DNA of 64,000 nucleotides, taken from positions 85,656-149,655 of the forward strand of contig JACPDG010000040.1 in the NCBI GenBank assembly GCA_016184125.1. The letters are read 5' to 3'. Under the pieces are notes generated by a model. That model did no database searches. It was given only the letters and a program-made list of their open reading frames with translations, and was not told where the DNA came from. The position numbers and the translations under genes are program-made. This stretch comes from Candidatus Rokuibacteriota bacterium. GTDB taxonomy: Bacteria > Methylomirabilota > Methylomirabilia > Rokubacteriales > CSP1-6. Positions 47,344 through 57,936 of the stretch are shown here, piece by piece. The first letter of the stretch is position 1. Each line of letters opens with the position of its first letter.

Positions 47344-49944
47344 TCAGGCCGCCTCGGCCGTCACCGCACGGCGGAAGGCGATCTCGTCACCGTGCGCGTC
47401 CACCACGGCGGTGTCGCCCTCGGCGAACTCGCCCTCGAGGAGCCTGATCGCGAGCGGATCGAGGATCAGCCGCTGGATCGTCCGCTTGAGCGGGCGGGCG
47501 CCGAACGTCGGGTCGTAGCCCTCCTGACCGATGAGCGTCTTCGCGGCGTCCGTGACTTCCACGGTGATGCGCTTGTCAGCGAGGCGCTTGCGCACGAGCT
47601 CGAGCTGGATGTCGACGATCGCCGCGAGCTGCTCGCGATCGAGCGGCCCGAAGATCACGACCTCGTCGATCCGGTTGAGGAATTCCGGTCTGAGGGTGTT
47701 CCGGAGCTCCTCCATGATCAGCGGCCGCACCTTCTCGGGGCGCTCGTACTCGCGGAAGATCTGGCTCCCCAGGTTCGACGTCATGATCAGCACCGTGTTG
47801 CGGAAGTCGACCGTGCGGCCGTGACCATCGGTGAGCCGCCCGTCGTCGAGGACCTGGAGCAGCACGTTGAAGACGTCCGCATGCGCCTTCTCGATCTCGT
47901 CGAACAGCACGACGGCGTACGGCCGCCGTCGCACGGCCTCCGTGAGCTGGCCGCCTTCCTCGTACCCCACGTAACCGGGCGGTGCGCCGATCAGCCGCGC
48001 GACGGTGTGCTTCTCCATGTGCTCCGACATGTCGAGGCGGATCATGGCCCGCTCGTCGTCGAACAGGAACTGGGCGAGCGCGCGCGCGAGCTCGGTCTTG
48101 CCGACGCCCGTCGGCCCCAGGAACATGAACGAGCCGATCGGCCGGTTCGGATCCGACAGGCCCGCGCGCCCCCGGCGCACGGCGTTCGCGACCGCGCGGA
48201 TCGCCTCCTCCTGCCCGACCACCCGCTGGCGCAGGCGCTCCTCCATGCGCAGCAGCTTCTGCATCTCGCCCTCGAGCAGGCGCGAGACGGGGATGCCGGT
48301 CCACTTGGCCACCGTCGCCGCGATGTCCTCCTCGTCGACCTCGTTGCGCACCATCGGGCTGCCCTGGCCGTCGCCGCCGGCGCGGCCTTCGAGCTCCGCG
48401 CGCTCCTTCTCGAGCCGCGGCAGAATGCTGTACTGGATCTCCGAGGCGCGGCTCCAGTCCGCCGTCCGGGTGGCTTCGGCGAGCGCCTGCTTCGCCGCCT
48501 CGATGTCGGCCTTGACGCGCGTGAGCCCTTCCATGCCGCCCTTCTCGGCTTGCCACCGCGCGGTGAGCGCCGCCGACCGCTCCTTGAGATCGGCGAGCTC
48601 CGCGTCGATGCGGGCGAGCCGCTCGCGTGAGCCGGGGTCGTCGTCGCGTGCGATCGACACGCGGTCGATCGAAAGCTGCATGATCCGGCGGTCGACGTCG
48701 TCGAGCTCCTGGGGCTTCGAGTCCATCTGCATGCGGATGCGGGCGGCAGCCTCGTCGACGAGGTCGATCGCCTTGTCCGGGAGGAAGCGATCGGCGATGT
48801 AGCGATGCGAGAGCACGGCGGCCGCGACGAGCGCCGCGTCCTTGATCTTCACGTTGTGGTGCCGCTCGTAGCGTTCCTTGAGCCCGCGAAGGATCGAGAC
48901 CGTGTCCTCCACGCTCGGCTCGCGCACCGTCACCGGCTGGAACCGCCGCTCGAGCGCCGGGTCCTTCTCGACGTGCTTCCGGTACTCGTCGAGCGTCGTC
49001 GCCCCGATGCAGTGCAGCTCGCCGCGCGCCAGCGCGGGCTTCAGCATGTTGGCCGCGTCGACCGCGCCCTCGGCGGCGCCGGCGCCGACGAGCGTGTGCA
49101 TCTCGTCGATGAAGCAGAGGATCTGCCCCTCGGACTCGACGATCTCCTTGAGCACGGCCTTCAGGCGATCCTCGAACTCGCCGCGGTACTTCGAGCCGGC
49201 CACCATCGAGCCGATGTCGAGCGCCACGAGCCGCTTGCCCTTGAGGCCTTCCGGCACGTCACCCTCGACGATGCGCTGCGCGAGCCCTTCGACGATCGCC
49301 GTCTTGCCGACCCCGGGCTCACCGATGAGAACGGGGTTGTTCTTGGTGCGCCGCGAGAGCACCTGCACGACGCGACGGATCTCCTCGTCACGCCCGATGA
49401 CCGGGTCGATCCTGCCCTTGCGCGCGAGCTCCGTCAGGTCGCGCGCGTAGCGCTGGAGCGCCTGGTACTTGTCCTCGGGGTTCTCGTCGGTGACGCGCTG
49501 GTTGCCCCGGACTTCCTGGAGTGCCCGCCAGAGCGCATCCTCCTTCGCCCCGTGAGCGCCGAGGATGCGAGCCGCCGGGGAGCCCGACTCCTGGGAGATC
49601 GCGACGAGCAGGTGCTCCGTCGAGATGAACTCGTCCTTCAGCCGGTCGGCTTCGCGCTGGGCCTGCTGGAACACGCCGAGGAGTCGCTGGCCGATCTGCT
49701 GCTGTGCCCCGGCGCCCCGCACGCGCGGGAACCGCGCGAGCTCGCTCTCGAGTTCACGACGGATCGTCTCGAGCGGCGCGCCGAGTCGCGCGAGGATCGG
49801 GCCCACGATCCCCTCCTGCTGCTGGAGCAGCGCCAGCAGGAGGTGCTCGGGCTCGATGATCTGGTGCTCGTGCTGGTCCGCGATCGTCTGCGCCGACTGG
49901 ATCGCCTCGCGCGCCTTCACCGTGAACTTGTCGAATCTCAGCAT
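47344..49944 (-). CDS. clpB: ClpB disaggregase
   Basis: 866 aa AAA+ hexamer that, with DnaK/DnaJ, rescues aggregated proteins. N-terminal Clp repeat domain ([20 protein letters not shown]), first ATPase ([18 protein letters not shown] near 205; [25 protein letters not shown]), the coiled-coil middle domain (about 410-540) that marks ClpB against ClpA/ClpC, and second ATPase ([18 protein letters not shown] near 610; [28 protein letters not shown]). Full length. It follows a dnaJ-like gene on the same strand, with a family R element between them. Confidence 0.96.
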   Translation of the reverse strand: MLRFDKFTVKAREAIQSAQTIADQHEHQIIEPEHLLLALLQQQEGIVGPILARLGAPLETIRRELESELARFPRVRGAGAQQQIGQRLLGVFQQAQREADRLKDEFISTEHLLVAISQESGSPAARILGAHGAKEDALWRALQEVRGNQRVTDENPEDKYQALQRYARDLTELARKGRIDPVIGRDEEIRRVVQVLSRRTKNNPVLIGEPGVGKTAIVEGLAQRIVEGDVPEGLKGKRLVALDIGSMVAGSKYRGEFEDRLKAVLKEIVESEGQILCFIDEMHTLVGAGAAEGAVDAANMLKPALARGELHCIGATTLDEYRKHVEKDPALERRFQPVTVREPSVEDTVSILRGLKERYERHHNVKIKDAALVAAAVLSHRYIADRFLPDKAIDLVDEAAARIRMQMDSKPQELDDVDRRIMQLSIDRVSIARDDDPGSRERLARIDAELADLKERSAALTARWQAEKGGMEGLTRVKADIEAAKQALAEATRTADWSRASEIQYSILPRLEKERAELEGRAGGDGQGSPMVRNEVDEEDIAATVAKWTGIPVSRLLEGEMQKLLRMEERLRQRVVGQEEAIRAVANAVRRGRAGLSDPNRPIGSFMFLGPTGVGKTELARALAQFLFDDERAMIRLDMSEHMEKHTVARLIGAPPGYVGYEEGGQLTEAVRRRPYAVVLFDEIEKAHADVFNVLLQVLDDGRLTDGHGRTVDFRNTVLIMTSNLGSQIFREYERPEKVRPLIMEELRNTLRPEFLNRIDEVVIFGPLDREQLAAIVDIQLELVRKRLADKRITVEVTDAAKTLIGQEGYDPTFGARPLKRTIQRLILDPLAIRLLEGEFAEGDTAVVDAHGDEIAFRRAVTAEAA

Positions 49945-49969
49945 GATGTGGTGTCTCCGCTAGCGCAGG

Positions 49970-50066
49970 CCCGTGAACGAATCCGATGGTCGAGCCGCGC
50001 CCCGGGTCCCCCGGGGCGCGTGCGAGCGATCGGGGGGCTTGGGGGGCATCGTTAGTCCCCCCATGA
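49970..50066. repeat. Family R element between clpB and dnaJ-like gene
   Basis: Good full-length example: CCCGTGAACGAATCCGATGG, CCCCGGGTCCCCCGGGG, TGCGAGCGATCGGGGGGC, TGGGGGGCATCGTTAGTCCC, CCCATGATG. On the minus strand it provides the stop codon of the DnaJ-like protein (SWGD then TAA/TAG from GTTAGTC). Confidence 0.9.
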
Positions 50067-51110
50067 TGTCAGATACGCGCGCGGGTTGTCCGCGCGCATG
50101 TGTTGGAGTCGATCGTAGAGCTCTCGCTCTGCGGCCGTCAGGTCCGCCGGCAGCACGATGCGCACCCGGACGAGCTGATCGCCGCTCCCACCGCCCTTGA
50201 GCCTCGGCATGCCGTAGCCGGGAAACCGGAACGTCCGTCCGCTCGACGTCGCGGGCGGGATCTTCATCGACACCCGGCCGCGCAGCGTCGGGACCTCGAC
50301 GGTCGCGCCGAGCGCCGCCTCGGGCGCGGTGATCGGCAACTCCAGGTGCAGGTCGTCCCCCTTCCGCTCGAACAGCGGATGTGGTGCGACCGTCACGACG
50401 AGGTACAGGTCGCCGCGCGCGCCTGCCTGGCCGGCGCCCTCGCCGCTGACCCGGACGCGCTGGCCCGTCTTCACGCCGGCAGGGATTTTCACGTCCAGCT
50501 GGCGCTGTCCGTGCTGCCAGCCGCTGCCGCCGCACGCGGGACACGGCCGTTCGCCGACATGGCCGGCACCGTGGCACGCCGCGCACGGCTCGTTGGTCTC
50601 GAGCGTGAACGTCTTCCGCGTCCCGTGGAACGCCTCCTCGAGGCTGATCTCGACGCTCGCCTGCACGTCCTCACCGCGGGAGGCGCGCGCCCGACCTCCA
50701 CGCCCGACTTCCGCGAACAGGTCCTCGACGCGGAATCCGGGACGGCCCGCGCCGCGGCCGGAGCGCACCCCCATGTCCCCGAAGATGGTCCGGAAGAAGT
50801 CCGAGAAGTCCCCGACGTTGCCCAGGTCGTCTGTCGTGTACGTGAAGCCGCCCCCCGGGTCCGGTCCACGCCCGTTCGCGAACCGCTGCCAGTCGGGTCC
50901 CAGCGTGTCGTAGCGCCGCCGCTTCTCGGGATCCGAAAGGACTTTGTACGCTTCCGTGGCTTCCTTGAACCGGTCGGTCGCGTCCTTCGTCTTCGCGACG
51001 TCCGGATGGTGCTTGCGCGCGAGCCGCCGATACGCGGACTTGATCGCTTTGTCGTCCGCATCACGTGGCACGCCGAGGATGTGGTAGTAGTCCTTGAATT
51101 CGACCGCCAT
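50052..51110 (-). CDS. DnaJ-family co-chaperone with half zinc finger
   Basis: 352 aa. J domain at 1-70 with HPD at 35-37, then a Gly/Phe-rich linker ([26 protein letters not shown]), then substrate-binding beta domains. The Cys-rich region has only two CxxCxGxG units ([16 protein letters not shown]) in place of the four of DnaJ type I, so one zinc site at most. The C-terminal beta domain is CbpA-like. Last residues TSWGD and the stop come from the adjacent family R element. It stimulates DnaK and so cooperates with the downstream ClpB. The upstream gap carries TTGAGA and ATATGAC on the minus strand, a weak promoter candidate. Confidence 0.85.
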   Translation of the reverse strand: MAVEFKDYYHILGVPRDADDKAIKSAYRRLARKHHPDVAKTKDATDRFKEATEAYKVLSDPEKRRRYDTLGPDWQRFANGRGPDPGGGFTYTTDDLGNVGDFSDFFRTIFGDMGVRSGRGAGRPGFRVEDLFAEVGRGGRARASRGEDVQASVEISLEEAFHGTRKTFTLETNEPCAACHGAGHVGERPCPACGGSGWQHGQRQLDVKIPAGVKTGQRVRVSGEGAGQAGARGDLYLVVTVAPHPLFERKGDDLHLELPITAPEAALGATVEVPTLRGRVSMKIPPATSSGRTFRFPGYGMPRLKGGGSGDQLVRVRIVLPADLTAAERELYDRLQHMRADNPRAYLTSWGD

Positions 51111-51205
51111 GGAGCTACTCTAACATGGAGTACAGCAGGTAACCTTAGTCATATGCGCTCAGCTTCTGAGAAACCTCTCAAGGGCCGAGATCAGGCCGTG
51201 TTCGA

Positions 51206-51224
51206 GCGCCGGCTTTGCCGGCGC
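51206..51224. terminator. Perfect 8-bp hairpin in degP-dnaJ gap
   Basis: GCGCCGGC - TTT - GCCGGCGC. Located downstream of degP on the minus strand, beyond the stronger hairpin at 51247; likely part of the same termination region. Confidence 0.5.
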
Positions 51225-51246
51225 AATCCCTCCTGGGGGAGAGGTT

Positions 51247-51274
51247 TCGGAAGGGGGGCGAAGCCCCCCTCCGA
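51247..51274 (-). terminator. Hairpin at the 3' end of degP
   Basis: Stem of TCGGA + GGGGGGC (51247-51259, one bulged A) with loop GAA pairing to GCCCCCC + TCCGA (51263-51274). It begins 5 bp after the degP stop. There is no T run on the minus-strand side. Confidence 0.6.
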
Positions 51275-51278
51275 GGAT

Positions 51279-52793
51279 CTATCCGCGACCGACGGTGAAG
51301 GCCACGTAGAGCGACATCGGACCACGCTGCAGGAGCACCGTCAGCCGCTCGCCTTCCTTGACGTCCTTGGTCAGGCGCTCGAAGTCGGCCATCGATTTCA
51401 CGCGCTGGCGGTTGATCTCGCGGATCACGTCGCCCCGCTGGATCCCGGCCTCGGCCGCGCTGCTGCCCTCGTCGACGCGCGCGACGACGACGCCTTCCGC
51501 GGACGGCAGGTTGAGCTGCCGCGCGACCTCCGGAGTGATCGGGCGCACGTCGAGACCGAGCGTGGAGCGGGCGGGAGCGCCGGTGCGAGCCTGGCGCTCG
51601 TCAGGTGCTTCGCCGATCTTCACGGTCACCGTCCGCTCGCCCTGGTCCCGCCAGACGGTGAGCTTCGCATCGTCGCCCGGGCTCGTGAGCCCGACGGCGC
51701 GCTGCAGGTCCGCCGGCGAATCCGTCTTCTTGCCGTCGAACTGGAGGACGATGTCCCCGGACTTCATGCCGGCCTTGGCGGCAGGGCTGTCGGGGACGAC
51801 GTCCGAGATGAGCACGCCCTTCGTGTCCTTCGCGCCGAACGACTTCGCGAGCTCCTGGGTGAGCGGCTGGATCGACACGCCGAGCCACCCGCGCGAGACC
51901 TTGCCCTTGGCGAGCAGCTCCGTGTAGATCTTCTTCGCCGTGTTCGAGGGGATCGCGAACCCGATCCCGACCGAGCCGCCCGTCGGGGACGCGATCGCGG
52001 TGTTGATGCCGACCACCTCGGCCTGCATGTTCACGAGCGGACCGCCCGAGTTCCCGGGGTTGATCGCGGCGTCCGTCTGGAGGAAGTCGGTGAAGGGCGA
52101 CTGAGCGTCGGGAATCTGCCGGGCCTTCGCGCTGACGATGCCGGCCGTGACGGTCGCCTGGAATCCGAACGGGGACCCGACGGCGATCACCCAGTCGCCG
52201 ACCTGCATCTTCTCCGAGTCGCCGAGCCGGGCGAACTTGAACGTGTCCTTGCCGTCGTCCAGGCGCAGGACCGCGAGGTCCGTGCGCCTGTCGTGTCCGA
52301 CCACCTTGGCCTTGTGCTTGGAGCCGTCGAGGGTGATGACCTCGATCTGGACCTCGCCGCCGTCGCGCTTCTCGATGACCGGGGCGACGACGTGGTAGTT
52401 GGTGAGCGCGATCCCCGACGGGTCGACGATCACGCCGGAGCCGAGGCTGCGCTGCGGAATCTGCTCCGGCTCGACGCCGAAGAAGCGGCGGAAGAACTCC
52501 TCGCCGAAGAACTCCTCGAACGGCGTGCGCCGGCCGATCCCGCCGCGGCGGGCCACGGTCGCGCTGACCGTGATGTTGATCACCGCGGGCTTGATGGCCT
52601 CGGCGACCGTCGCGAACGTGCCGGTCGTCAGCGGCATCTGGACCGGAATGATCGGCGCGTCCACGGCGCTCACCGCCGCCGGTGCACCGCGTCCGGCCTG
52701 CGCGCGCGTCGTGGCGATGCCGCCGAGCGCGATGCCGACCGCGAGGGCAGCCACGAGTGCTCCGACGAATGTCCTGCGTCTCAGCTGCATCAT
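51279..52793 (-). CDS. degP: Periplasmic serine protease Do (DegP/HtrA family)
   Basis: 504 aa from ATG 52793, overlapping the ftsH stop (ATGA). Uncleaved or cleaved N-terminal signal ([21 protein letters not shown]), trypsin-like domain with catalytic His134 (TNYHVV), Asp172 ([10 protein letters not shown]) and Ser249 (NPGNSGGPL), then two PDZ domains (about 310-395 and 415-500). It degrades or holds misfolded envelope proteins. Coupled behind ftsH, so membrane and periplasmic quality control are co-expressed. Confidence 0.94.
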   Translation of the reverse strand: MMQLRRRTFVGALVAALAVGIALGGIATTRAQAGRGAPAAVSAVDAPIIPVQMPLTTGTFATVAEAIKPAVINITVSATVARRGGIGRRTPFEEFFGEEFFRRFFGVEPEQIPQRSLGSGVIVDPSGIALTNYHVVAPVIEKRDGGEVQIEVITLDGSKHKAKVVGHDRRTDLAVLRLDDGKDTFKFARLGDSEKMQVGDWVIAVGSPFGFQATVTAGIVSAKARQIPDAQSPFTDFLQTDAAINPGNSGGPLVNMQAEVVGINTAIASPTGGSVGIGFAIPSNTAKKIYTELLAKGKVSRGWLGVSIQPLTQELAKSFGAKDTKGVLISDVVPDSPAAKAGMKSGDIVLQFDGKKTDSPADLQRAVGLTSPGDDAKLTVWRDQGERTVTVKIGEAPDERQARTGAPARSTLGLDVRPITPEVARQLNLPSAEGVVVARVDEGSSAAEAGIQRGDVIREINRQRVKSMADFERLTKDVKEGERLTVLLQRGPMSLYVAFTVGRG

Positions 52794-54703
52794 GCTCCGT
52801 TCTCCGCGCCGTCGCCCGCAAGGACGCGACGCAGCCGCTCGCCCTCGAGAGTCTCGGTCCGCTTGAGCTCGGCCGCGGCGGCCACCAGTACTCCCTTCTT
52901 CTGCGTCAGGATACCGCGCGCACGGTCGTGGATCCGGTCGAGGATCGCCCGCACCTCCTCGTCGATCACCCGCGCCGTCTCCTCGCTGTACTCGCGCTCG
53001 GAGCCCCACGGGGTCCGCTGTCCCCGCAGGAACAGGGGCGCCTGGTCGCCGAACGTGGCGAGCCCGACCCGGTCCGACATCCCGTACTTCATGATCATGA
53101 GACGCGCGAGCTCGGTGGCGCGTTCCAGGTCGTTGTGCGCGCCCGTCGAGACCTCGCTGTACACGATCTCCTCGGCCACGCGCCCCCCGAGCAGGACCGC
53201 GATCCGGTCCTCCAGCTCGCTGCGGGTCAGCAGGAAGCGGTCCTCGGTCGGAAGCTGGTACGTCATGCCGAGGGCGGCCACGCCGCGCGGGATGATCGTC
53301 ACCTTGTGCACCGGGTCGGCATGGCTGACCGACGTCGCGACCAGCGCGTGGCCCATCTCGTGGTGGGCGACGATGTCGCGCTCCTTCTCCGAAAGAACGC
53401 GACTCTTCTTTTCCAGTCCTGCGACGACCCGGTCGATCGCCTCTTCGAAGTCGGCCATCTCGACCGCGTTCTTCTCCTTGCGCGCCGCGAGCAGCGCCGC
53501 CTCGTTGACGATGTTGGCCAGATCGGCCCCGGCGAACCCGGGGGTCCGGGCGGCGATCACCCCGAGCTCGACGTCGGGCGCGAGCACGACCACGCGCGCG
53601 TGCAGCCGCAGGATGGCCTCCCGTCCCCGGACGTCCGGCTTGTCGACGACCACCTGCCGGTCGAAGCGTCCGGGGCGCAGCAGCGCCTGGTCGAGGACCT
53701 CGGGACGGTTGGTCGCCGCCATGATGATCACGCCCTTCGACGAGTCGAAGCCGTCCATCTCCGCGAGCAGCTGGTTCAGCGTCTGCTCGCGCTCGTCGTG
53801 CCCGCCGACGAAGCCCGTCGCGCCCATCCGCGACTTGCCGATCGCGTCGAGCTCGTCGATGAAGATGATGCAGGGCGCCTTGTCCTTCGCCTGCTCGAAC
53901 AGGTCGCGCACGCGCGAGGCGCCGACTCCCACGAACATCTCGACGAACTCGGAGCCGGACAGGGTGAAGAACGGCACGTCCGCCTCGCCGGCGACCGCAC
54001 GCGCGAGCAGCGTCTTGCCGGTCCCCGGTGGGCCGACGAGGAGGACGCCCTTCGGGATCCGGCCGCCGAGCCGCTGGTACTTCTTGGGGTTCTTCAGGAA
54101 ATCGACGATCTCGACGAGCTCGGCCTTCGCCTCGTCCACGCCGGCGACGTCCGCGAACGTGGTCTTGAGCTCCTTGCGGTCGAGGATCTTGTGCTTGGAT
54201 CGTCCGAAGGACAGCGCCTGCGTCGCGCCGCCGCCCACGCGCCGCATCAGGAACATCCAGATCGCGATCATCACCGCGAGCGGGATGATCCAGCCGAAGA
54301 GGAGGTCCTTCCAGAAGGTCGTCTCGATCCGGCCGGCGAACTCCACCCCGTGCGCCTCGAGCTCGGCGACCACCCGCTGCTCGTCGACCCCGGGAATACG
54401 GGTCACCGTGAAGACGCGCACGTCGTCGTCGGAGCCGAGCATCTGGCGCAGGCGATCGCCCGCAGCACTCGGGGGCGTGGGCAGCGCGCCCGGCTTCGCG
54501 ATCCCCTGGATTTCGCGCTCCGTCAGCGAGACCCGCTCGATCCTGTCGGCCCGGAGCAGCTCCAGGAACTTCGACATGGGCAGCTCGACGGAGCGGGGAG
54601 CGAGCAGCCAGGACTGCAGGAACGACAGCACCACGGCTGCCACGAGCACGTACGCGAGCGAGAACTGCAAACGCTGAGAAAGCTGCGGTTTCATGCGGGC
54701 CAT
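52790..54703 (-). CDS. ftsH: ATP-dependent zinc metalloprotease FtsH
   Basis: 637 aa membrane AAA protease. Two N-terminal helices (about 14-32 and 132-152) flank a periplasmic domain. The AAA domain has [20 protein letters not shown] (Walker A), [15 protein letters not shown] (Walker B) and the second region of homology [19 protein letters not shown]. The zinc site is H448-E449-M-G-H452 (HEMGH, where most FtsH proteins have HEAGH), with the third ligand Asp in [19 protein letters not shown] coupling to degP. The C-terminus is short. Confidence 0.95.
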   Translation of the reverse strand: MARMKPQLSQRLQFSLAYVLVAAVVLSFLQSWLLAPRSVELPMSKFLELLRADRIERVSLTEREIQGIAKPGALPTPPSAAGDRLRQMLGSDDDVRVFTVTRIPGVDEQRVVAELEAHGVEFAGRIETTFWKDLLFGWIIPLAVMIAIWMFLMRRVGGGATQALSFGRSKHKILDRKELKTTFADVAGVDEAKAELVEIVDFLKNPKKYQRLGGRIPKGVLLVGPPGTGKTLLARAVAGEADVPFFTLSGSEFVEMFVGVGASRVRDLFEQAKDKAPCIIFIDELDAIGKSRMGATGFVGGHDEREQTLNQLLAEMDGFDSSKGVIIMAATNRPEVLDQALLRPGRFDRQVVVDKPDVRGREAILRLHARVVVLAPDVELGVIAARTPGFAGADLANIVNEAALLAARKEKNAVEMADFEEAIDRVVAGLEKKSRVLSEKERDIVAHHEMGHALVATSVSHADPVHKVTIIPRGVAALGMTYQLPTEDRFLLTRSELEDRIAVLLGGRVAEEIVYSEVSTGAHNDLERATELARLMIMKYGMSDRVGLATFGDQAPLFLRGQRTPWGSEREYSEETARVIDEEVRAILDRIHDRARGILTQKKGVLVAAAAELKRTETLEGERLRRVLAGDGAENGA

Positions 54704-54949
54704 TCGGGGTTCATGCTAGACCGCGGGTCAGGACCTGTCCAGCGGCGTGGTACCATCTGCGCTGAGGCGCCGTCCAACCGCAGCGCCGCGGCACCTCGTG
54801 TCGTCGCAGTCCTGCCATGATGCTCGCCGTTCGGGCCGCAGGGCGGTCCCGGTCGGTAGCCGAATCCGAGCACAGCGAATCCGGGGAGGAAATACGCAGG
54901 GGTGCTGGCGCTGCTTGGGTGCTGGCTTCGGGATGAAGGACGGGGATCG
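54704..54949. promoter_or_regulatory. Divergent gap between ftsH and ctaA
   Basis: About 245 bp with promoters for both directions expected. TGCTAGACC (54714) and GGTACCATCTGC lie near the ftsH side. No repeat element, and no convincing -35/-10 pair was found. GGGGAGGAAATACG (54881-54894) could be a ribosome site for a GTG 54902 start of ctaA. Confidence 0.3.
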
Positions 54950-55855
54950 TTGACGGACATCGCCACACCGGGGCTTCGACTGGCGCATCGGCTCTCGCAG
55001 CTCACGTTCGGCGCGACGCTCCTGCTGATCCTGGCCGGCGGCCTCGTGACCAACACCGGCGCGGCGCTCGCCGTGCCCGACTGGCCGACCACGTTCGGCT
55101 ACAACATGTTCCTCTACCCGTGGGCGCAGATGGTCGGCGGCGTCTTCTTCGAGCACAGCCACCGGCTGCTGGGGAGCGTCGTCGGCATGCTCACGCTCGC
55201 TTTGGCCGCAAGCCTCTGGCCCGCGGGTGGCCGCTGGCGGGTTCTGGGGCTCGTCGCGACCGCGGCTGTCATCACGCAAGGCGTGCTCGGTGGGCTGCGC
55301 GTCGTGCTGCTGCAGCCGACGCTCGCGATCCTGCACGGGTGCCTCGCCCAGGCGTTCCTCGCCCTCGTCGTGGTCATCATGCTCCTCACGGCGCCGCGGC
55401 CTGCCTCGGCCTCGGCCAGGGACGTCGATCCGACGCTCCGGACGCTCGCCTTCCTCGCGGTCGCCCTCGTCTACCTCCAGCTCGTGTTCGGCGCGTTCCT
55501 GACCCACGCGGGGTGGATCGAGCTGCACCTCGTCACTGCCCTCGCCGTGTACGTGCTGGTGCCCGTCGTCGCCGCGCGTGTCGCCCGGTGGGGCGGTGGC
55601 CGCGCCGTGTCCGGCCTGCTGCACGCCATGCTTGGCGTGCAGCTCGCCCTCGGCATCGCGAGCTTCCTGGTTCGCTTCACCTCCATCGGGATGCCGGGCG
55701 GGACGACGACATCCCTCGCCATGCCGGTCGCGCACCGGGTGGTCGGCAGCATCATCCTGGCAGCCACGATCGCCCTCGCCGTCCGCACCGCGACCGCGAA
55801 CCGTGGCCGCGCAGGCGCGGTGGGCCGGCCGATCGTGTCGCAGGCGGCATCGTGA
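54950..55855 (+). CDS. ctaA: Heme A synthase
   Basis: 301 aa polytopic COX15/CtaA protein that oxidises the C8 methyl of heme O. Signatures: LRLAHRLSQLTFGATLLLILAGGLVTNTGAALAVPDWPTTFGYNM with first His ligands, FFEHSHRLLGSVVGM, ILHGCLAQAFLALV and VAHRVVGSIILAAT. Start taken at TTG 54950 (GGGGATCG upstream), because it gives the usual short N-terminus; GTG 54902 would add 16 residues. Coupled to a second ctaB by GTGA. Confidence 0.9.
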   Translation: MTDIATPGLRLAHRLSQLTFGATLLLILAGGLVTNTGAALAVPDWPTTFGYNMFLYPWAQMVGGVFFEHSHRLLGSVVGMLTLALAASLWPAGGRWRVLGLVATAAVITQGVLGGLRVVLLQPTLAILHGCLAQAFLALVVVIMLLTAPRPASASARDVDPTLRTLAFLAVALVYLQLVFGAFLTHAGWIELHLVTALAVYVLVPVVAARVARWGGGRAVSGLLHAMLGVQLALGIASFLVRFTSIGMPGGTTTSLAMPVAHRVVGSIILAATIALAVRTATANRGRAGAVGRPIVSQAAS

Positions 55856-56817
55856 GCCAGACCGAGATCATGGGGGGCCTCGAAGGGCGCCCCGGCCCGG
55901 CTCGACACGTCGATTCGTTCACGGGCACCGAGGTCGTCGTCGGCGCGACCGGGCGCGATCGGTGGCGCGTGCTCGCCGATCTCGTCGCCCTGACCAAGCC
56001 TCGCGTCGTGCTCATGGTGCTGGTGACGACGGTGGTCGGGTACTACGTCGCGCTCCCCGGTGCGCCGCACTATGCGCAGGCCCTGCACCTCGTGCTCGGC
56101 ACGCTGCTCGCGGCCGGCGGCGCCATGGCCCTGAATCAGTACCGGGAGCGAGACGTGGACGCGCGGATGAGCCGGACACGCACGCGGCCGCTCCCCGACG
56201 GCCGCCTGATGCCGGCCGAGGCGCTCGCCTTCGGCACGGCGCTCGGCGTGGCCGGCGTCGCGTACCTCGCCCTCTGCGTGAGCGCGCTGGCCGCCGTGGT
56301 CACCGGGGCCACGCTGGTGCTCTACGTCTTCGCCTACACGCCGCTCAAGCTCCGGACGCCCCTCTGCACGCTCGTCGGGGCCGTGCCCGGCGCGCTGCCG
56401 CCGGTCAGCGGCTGGGTGGCCGCTCGCGACGATGCGGGCGTGGGGGCCTGGGTGCTGTTCGGCATCCTCTTCCTGTGGCAGCTGCCGCACACGCTCGCCA
56501 TCGCACGGCTCTACGCGGCGGACTACGCGCGCGCCGGTGTCCGGGTCCTCCCGGTCGTCGATCCGGCGAGCCCGCGCACCGAACGGCACATGGTCGCAGG
56601 CTCGTGTGCCCTCCTCGCGGTGAGCCTCTTGCCGACCGTGACCGGATTGACCGGGCTCATCTACGGTTCGGGCGCGCTCGTGCTCGGGACCGGCCTGACG
56701 CTGCTGGCCCTGGCCCAGGCGCGAACGCCTTCGGCCGTCGGCGCCCGTCGCGTCCTGTTCGCGTCGCTGCTGTACCTGCCGGCGCTGCTCGCCTTGCTCG
56801 CCTTCGACCGGGTATGA
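55852..56817 (+). CDS. ctaB: Protoheme IX farnesyltransferase, second copy
   Basis: 321 aa UbiA-family enzyme, strongly similar to the copy at 18864 along its whole length (NQYRERDVDARMSRTRTRPLP; YAADYARAGVRVLPVV). GTG 55852 overlaps the ctaA stop. Residues 5-25 are encoded by a shortened family R element; the conserved protein begins near residue 38 (RVLADLVALTKPRVVLM). Together with ctaA it makes heme A, probably for the aa3 oxidases at both ends of the window. Confidence 0.92.
   Translation: MSQTEIMGGLEGRPGPARHVDSFTGTEVVVGATGRDRWRVLADLVALTKPRVVLMVLVTTVVGYYVALPGAPHYAQALHLVLGTLLAAGGAMALNQYRERDVDARMSRTRTRPLPDGRLMPAEALAFGTALGVAGVAYLALCVSALAAVVTGATLVLYVFAYTPLKLRTPLCTLVGAVPGALPPVSGWVAARDDAGVGAWVLFGILFLWQLPHTLAIARLYAADYARAGVRVLPVVDPASPRTERHMVAGSCALLAVSLLPTVTGLTGLIYGSGALVLGTGLTLLALAQARTPSAVGARRVLFASLLYLPALLALLAFDRV
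55866..55930. repeat. Truncated family R element inside ctaB start
   Basis: ATCATGGGGGGCCTCGAAGG, then directly CGCCCCGGCCCGGCTCGACA and GATTCGTTCACGG; the second G/C run and much of the middle are missing. It is translated as residues 5-25 of the heme O synthase. Confidence 0.75.
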
Positions 56818-56857
56818 CCGGCGTGCGGCTCGGCCGTGGCCGACGTCCCTGACCGCC

Positions 56858-57904
56858 ATGCGCCGAGCGAGGTGCGGGATCGCGCGGTGTGCGTGGGTCG
56901 TCGCGCTCGCGAGCGTCGCGCTCGGCGTGGCTCCTGCGCCCGCCATCGCGAGCTACGAAGAGATCGTCGTGCCGGACGGGGGGACGCTCGCCGGGACTGT
57001 CCGCTTCGTGGGCACGCCTCCGAAGCTCGAGCCGCTCGCGGTGACCAGGCACCGAGAGGTGTGCGGGAAGGGCACGCCATCGGAAGCCCTCGTCGTGGGT
57101 CCGGACCGGGGCGTCAAGGGCAGCGTGATCCGCATCGAGGGCGTTCGTCGCGGGAAGCGGAAGACCGCCGAGGTCGTGATCGACAGCGTGAACTGCCTGT
57201 TCGTGCCCCACGTCGCGGGGACGAGCGTGGGAGCCCGCGTGCGGGTGAAGAACTCGGATCGCGTCCTCCACAATCCGCACGGCGTCGAGGGAAGTGGGGG
57301 CCCCGACATGGTCCCCACGCCCCCCGCGCTCGGCACGCCCCGCGGGGTGCGAGGACGCACCCGCGGGGTGCGAGGACGCACCCGCGGGGCCCGGGGCGTG
57401 CCTCGATTCACCGGGACGTTCCAGGTGAGCGTGTTCAACGTGGCGCTGCCGCACAAGGAGCAGATCGTCGACATCACGAGGCGTCTGACGACGCCGGGCG
57501 TGATCCGCATCACGTGTGACCCGCATCCGCACATGCTCGGATGGCTCGTCGTCCATGACAGCCCGTACGTGGCGACGACCGACGAGCGCGGCGCATACCG
57601 TATCGACGGCATCCCGCCCGGTACCTACAGGGTCACGATGTGGCACGAGGGTTTCCGACGCCGGAGGACCGGCGCAGACGGCCGTCCCGTCTACGACCAT
57701 CCGCGCACGGTCGCGAGGACAGTGACCATCGCCCCGAGGGCGACGGCCACCGCGGACTTCGAACTGAGATCATGGGGGGCCCCGAAATGGCCCCCCAAAC
57801 CCCCCAACGCTCGGGAGCGGCCCGGGGGACCCGGGCCGCTCCTCGATTCTCCGATTCGTTCACGGCCTCTGAGATCATGGGGGGCATCGATAGTCTCCCC
57901 ATGA
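56858..57904 (+). CDS. Exported cupredoxin-like protein interrupted by a translated repeat
   Basis: 348 aa. Signal peptide (CAWVVALASVALGVAPAPAIA) then a cupredoxin-like core paralogous to the protein at 15668: FVPHVAGTSVGARVRVKNSDRVLHNPHGVEG corresponds there to FVPHVVVMTPGQIDIKNSDGILHNIHTYS, and ITCDPHPHMLGWLVV to VTCDVHSWMLGWIAI. Between them about 40 residues (GSGGPDMVPTPPALG and RGVRGRTRG repeated) are encoded by an in-frame family R element. The C-terminus from ELRSWGAPKWPP on is a second repeat. The copper-ligand candidates on both sides are preserved. Confidence 0.75.
   Translation: MRRARCGIARCAWVVALASVALGVAPAPAIASYEEIVVPDGGTLAGTVRFVGTPPKLEPLAVTRHREVCGKGTPSEALVVGPDRGVKGSVIRIEGVRRGKRKTAEVVIDSVNCLFVPHVAGTSVGARVRVKNSDRVLHNPHGVEGSGGPDMVPTPPALGTPRGVRGRTRGVRGRTRGARGVPRFTGTFQVSVFNVALPHKEQIVDITRRLTTPGVIRITCDPHPHMLGWLVVHDSPYVATTDERGAYRIDGIPPGTYRVTMWHEGFRRRRTGADGRPVYDHPRTVARTVTIAPRATATADFELRSWGAPKWPPKPPNARERPGGPGPLLDSPIRSRPLRSWGASIVSP
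57293..57412. repeat. Family R element inserted in frame within the cupredoxin-like gene
   Basis: GTGGGGGCCCCGACATGGTC, CCCCACGCCCCCCGCGCTCG, then two tandem GGGTGCGAGGACGCACCCGC modules and GGCCCGGGGCG. The length keeps the host frame. The paralogue at 15668 lacks it. Confidence 0.9.
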
Positions 57905-57906
57905 TC
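57769..57906. repeat. Family R elements at 3' end of the cupredoxin-like gene
   Basis: A full reverse copy (ATCATGGGGGGCCCCGAAAT ... CGGCCCGGGGGACCCGGGCC ... GATTCGTTCACGG) followed by a short forward half (GGGGGGCATCGATAGTCTCC, CCATGAT). Together they encode the last 45 residues and the stop of the cupredoxin-like protein. Confidence 0.88.
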
Positions 57907-57936
57907 TGGTCGACCGATCGCGCTGGAGGAGAGCTC

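Noticed and set aside
50100..54677. 1525-codon plus-strand frame across dnaJ, degP and ftsH
   Set aside because: Antisense shadow; all three minus-strand genes have full motifs and proper starts.
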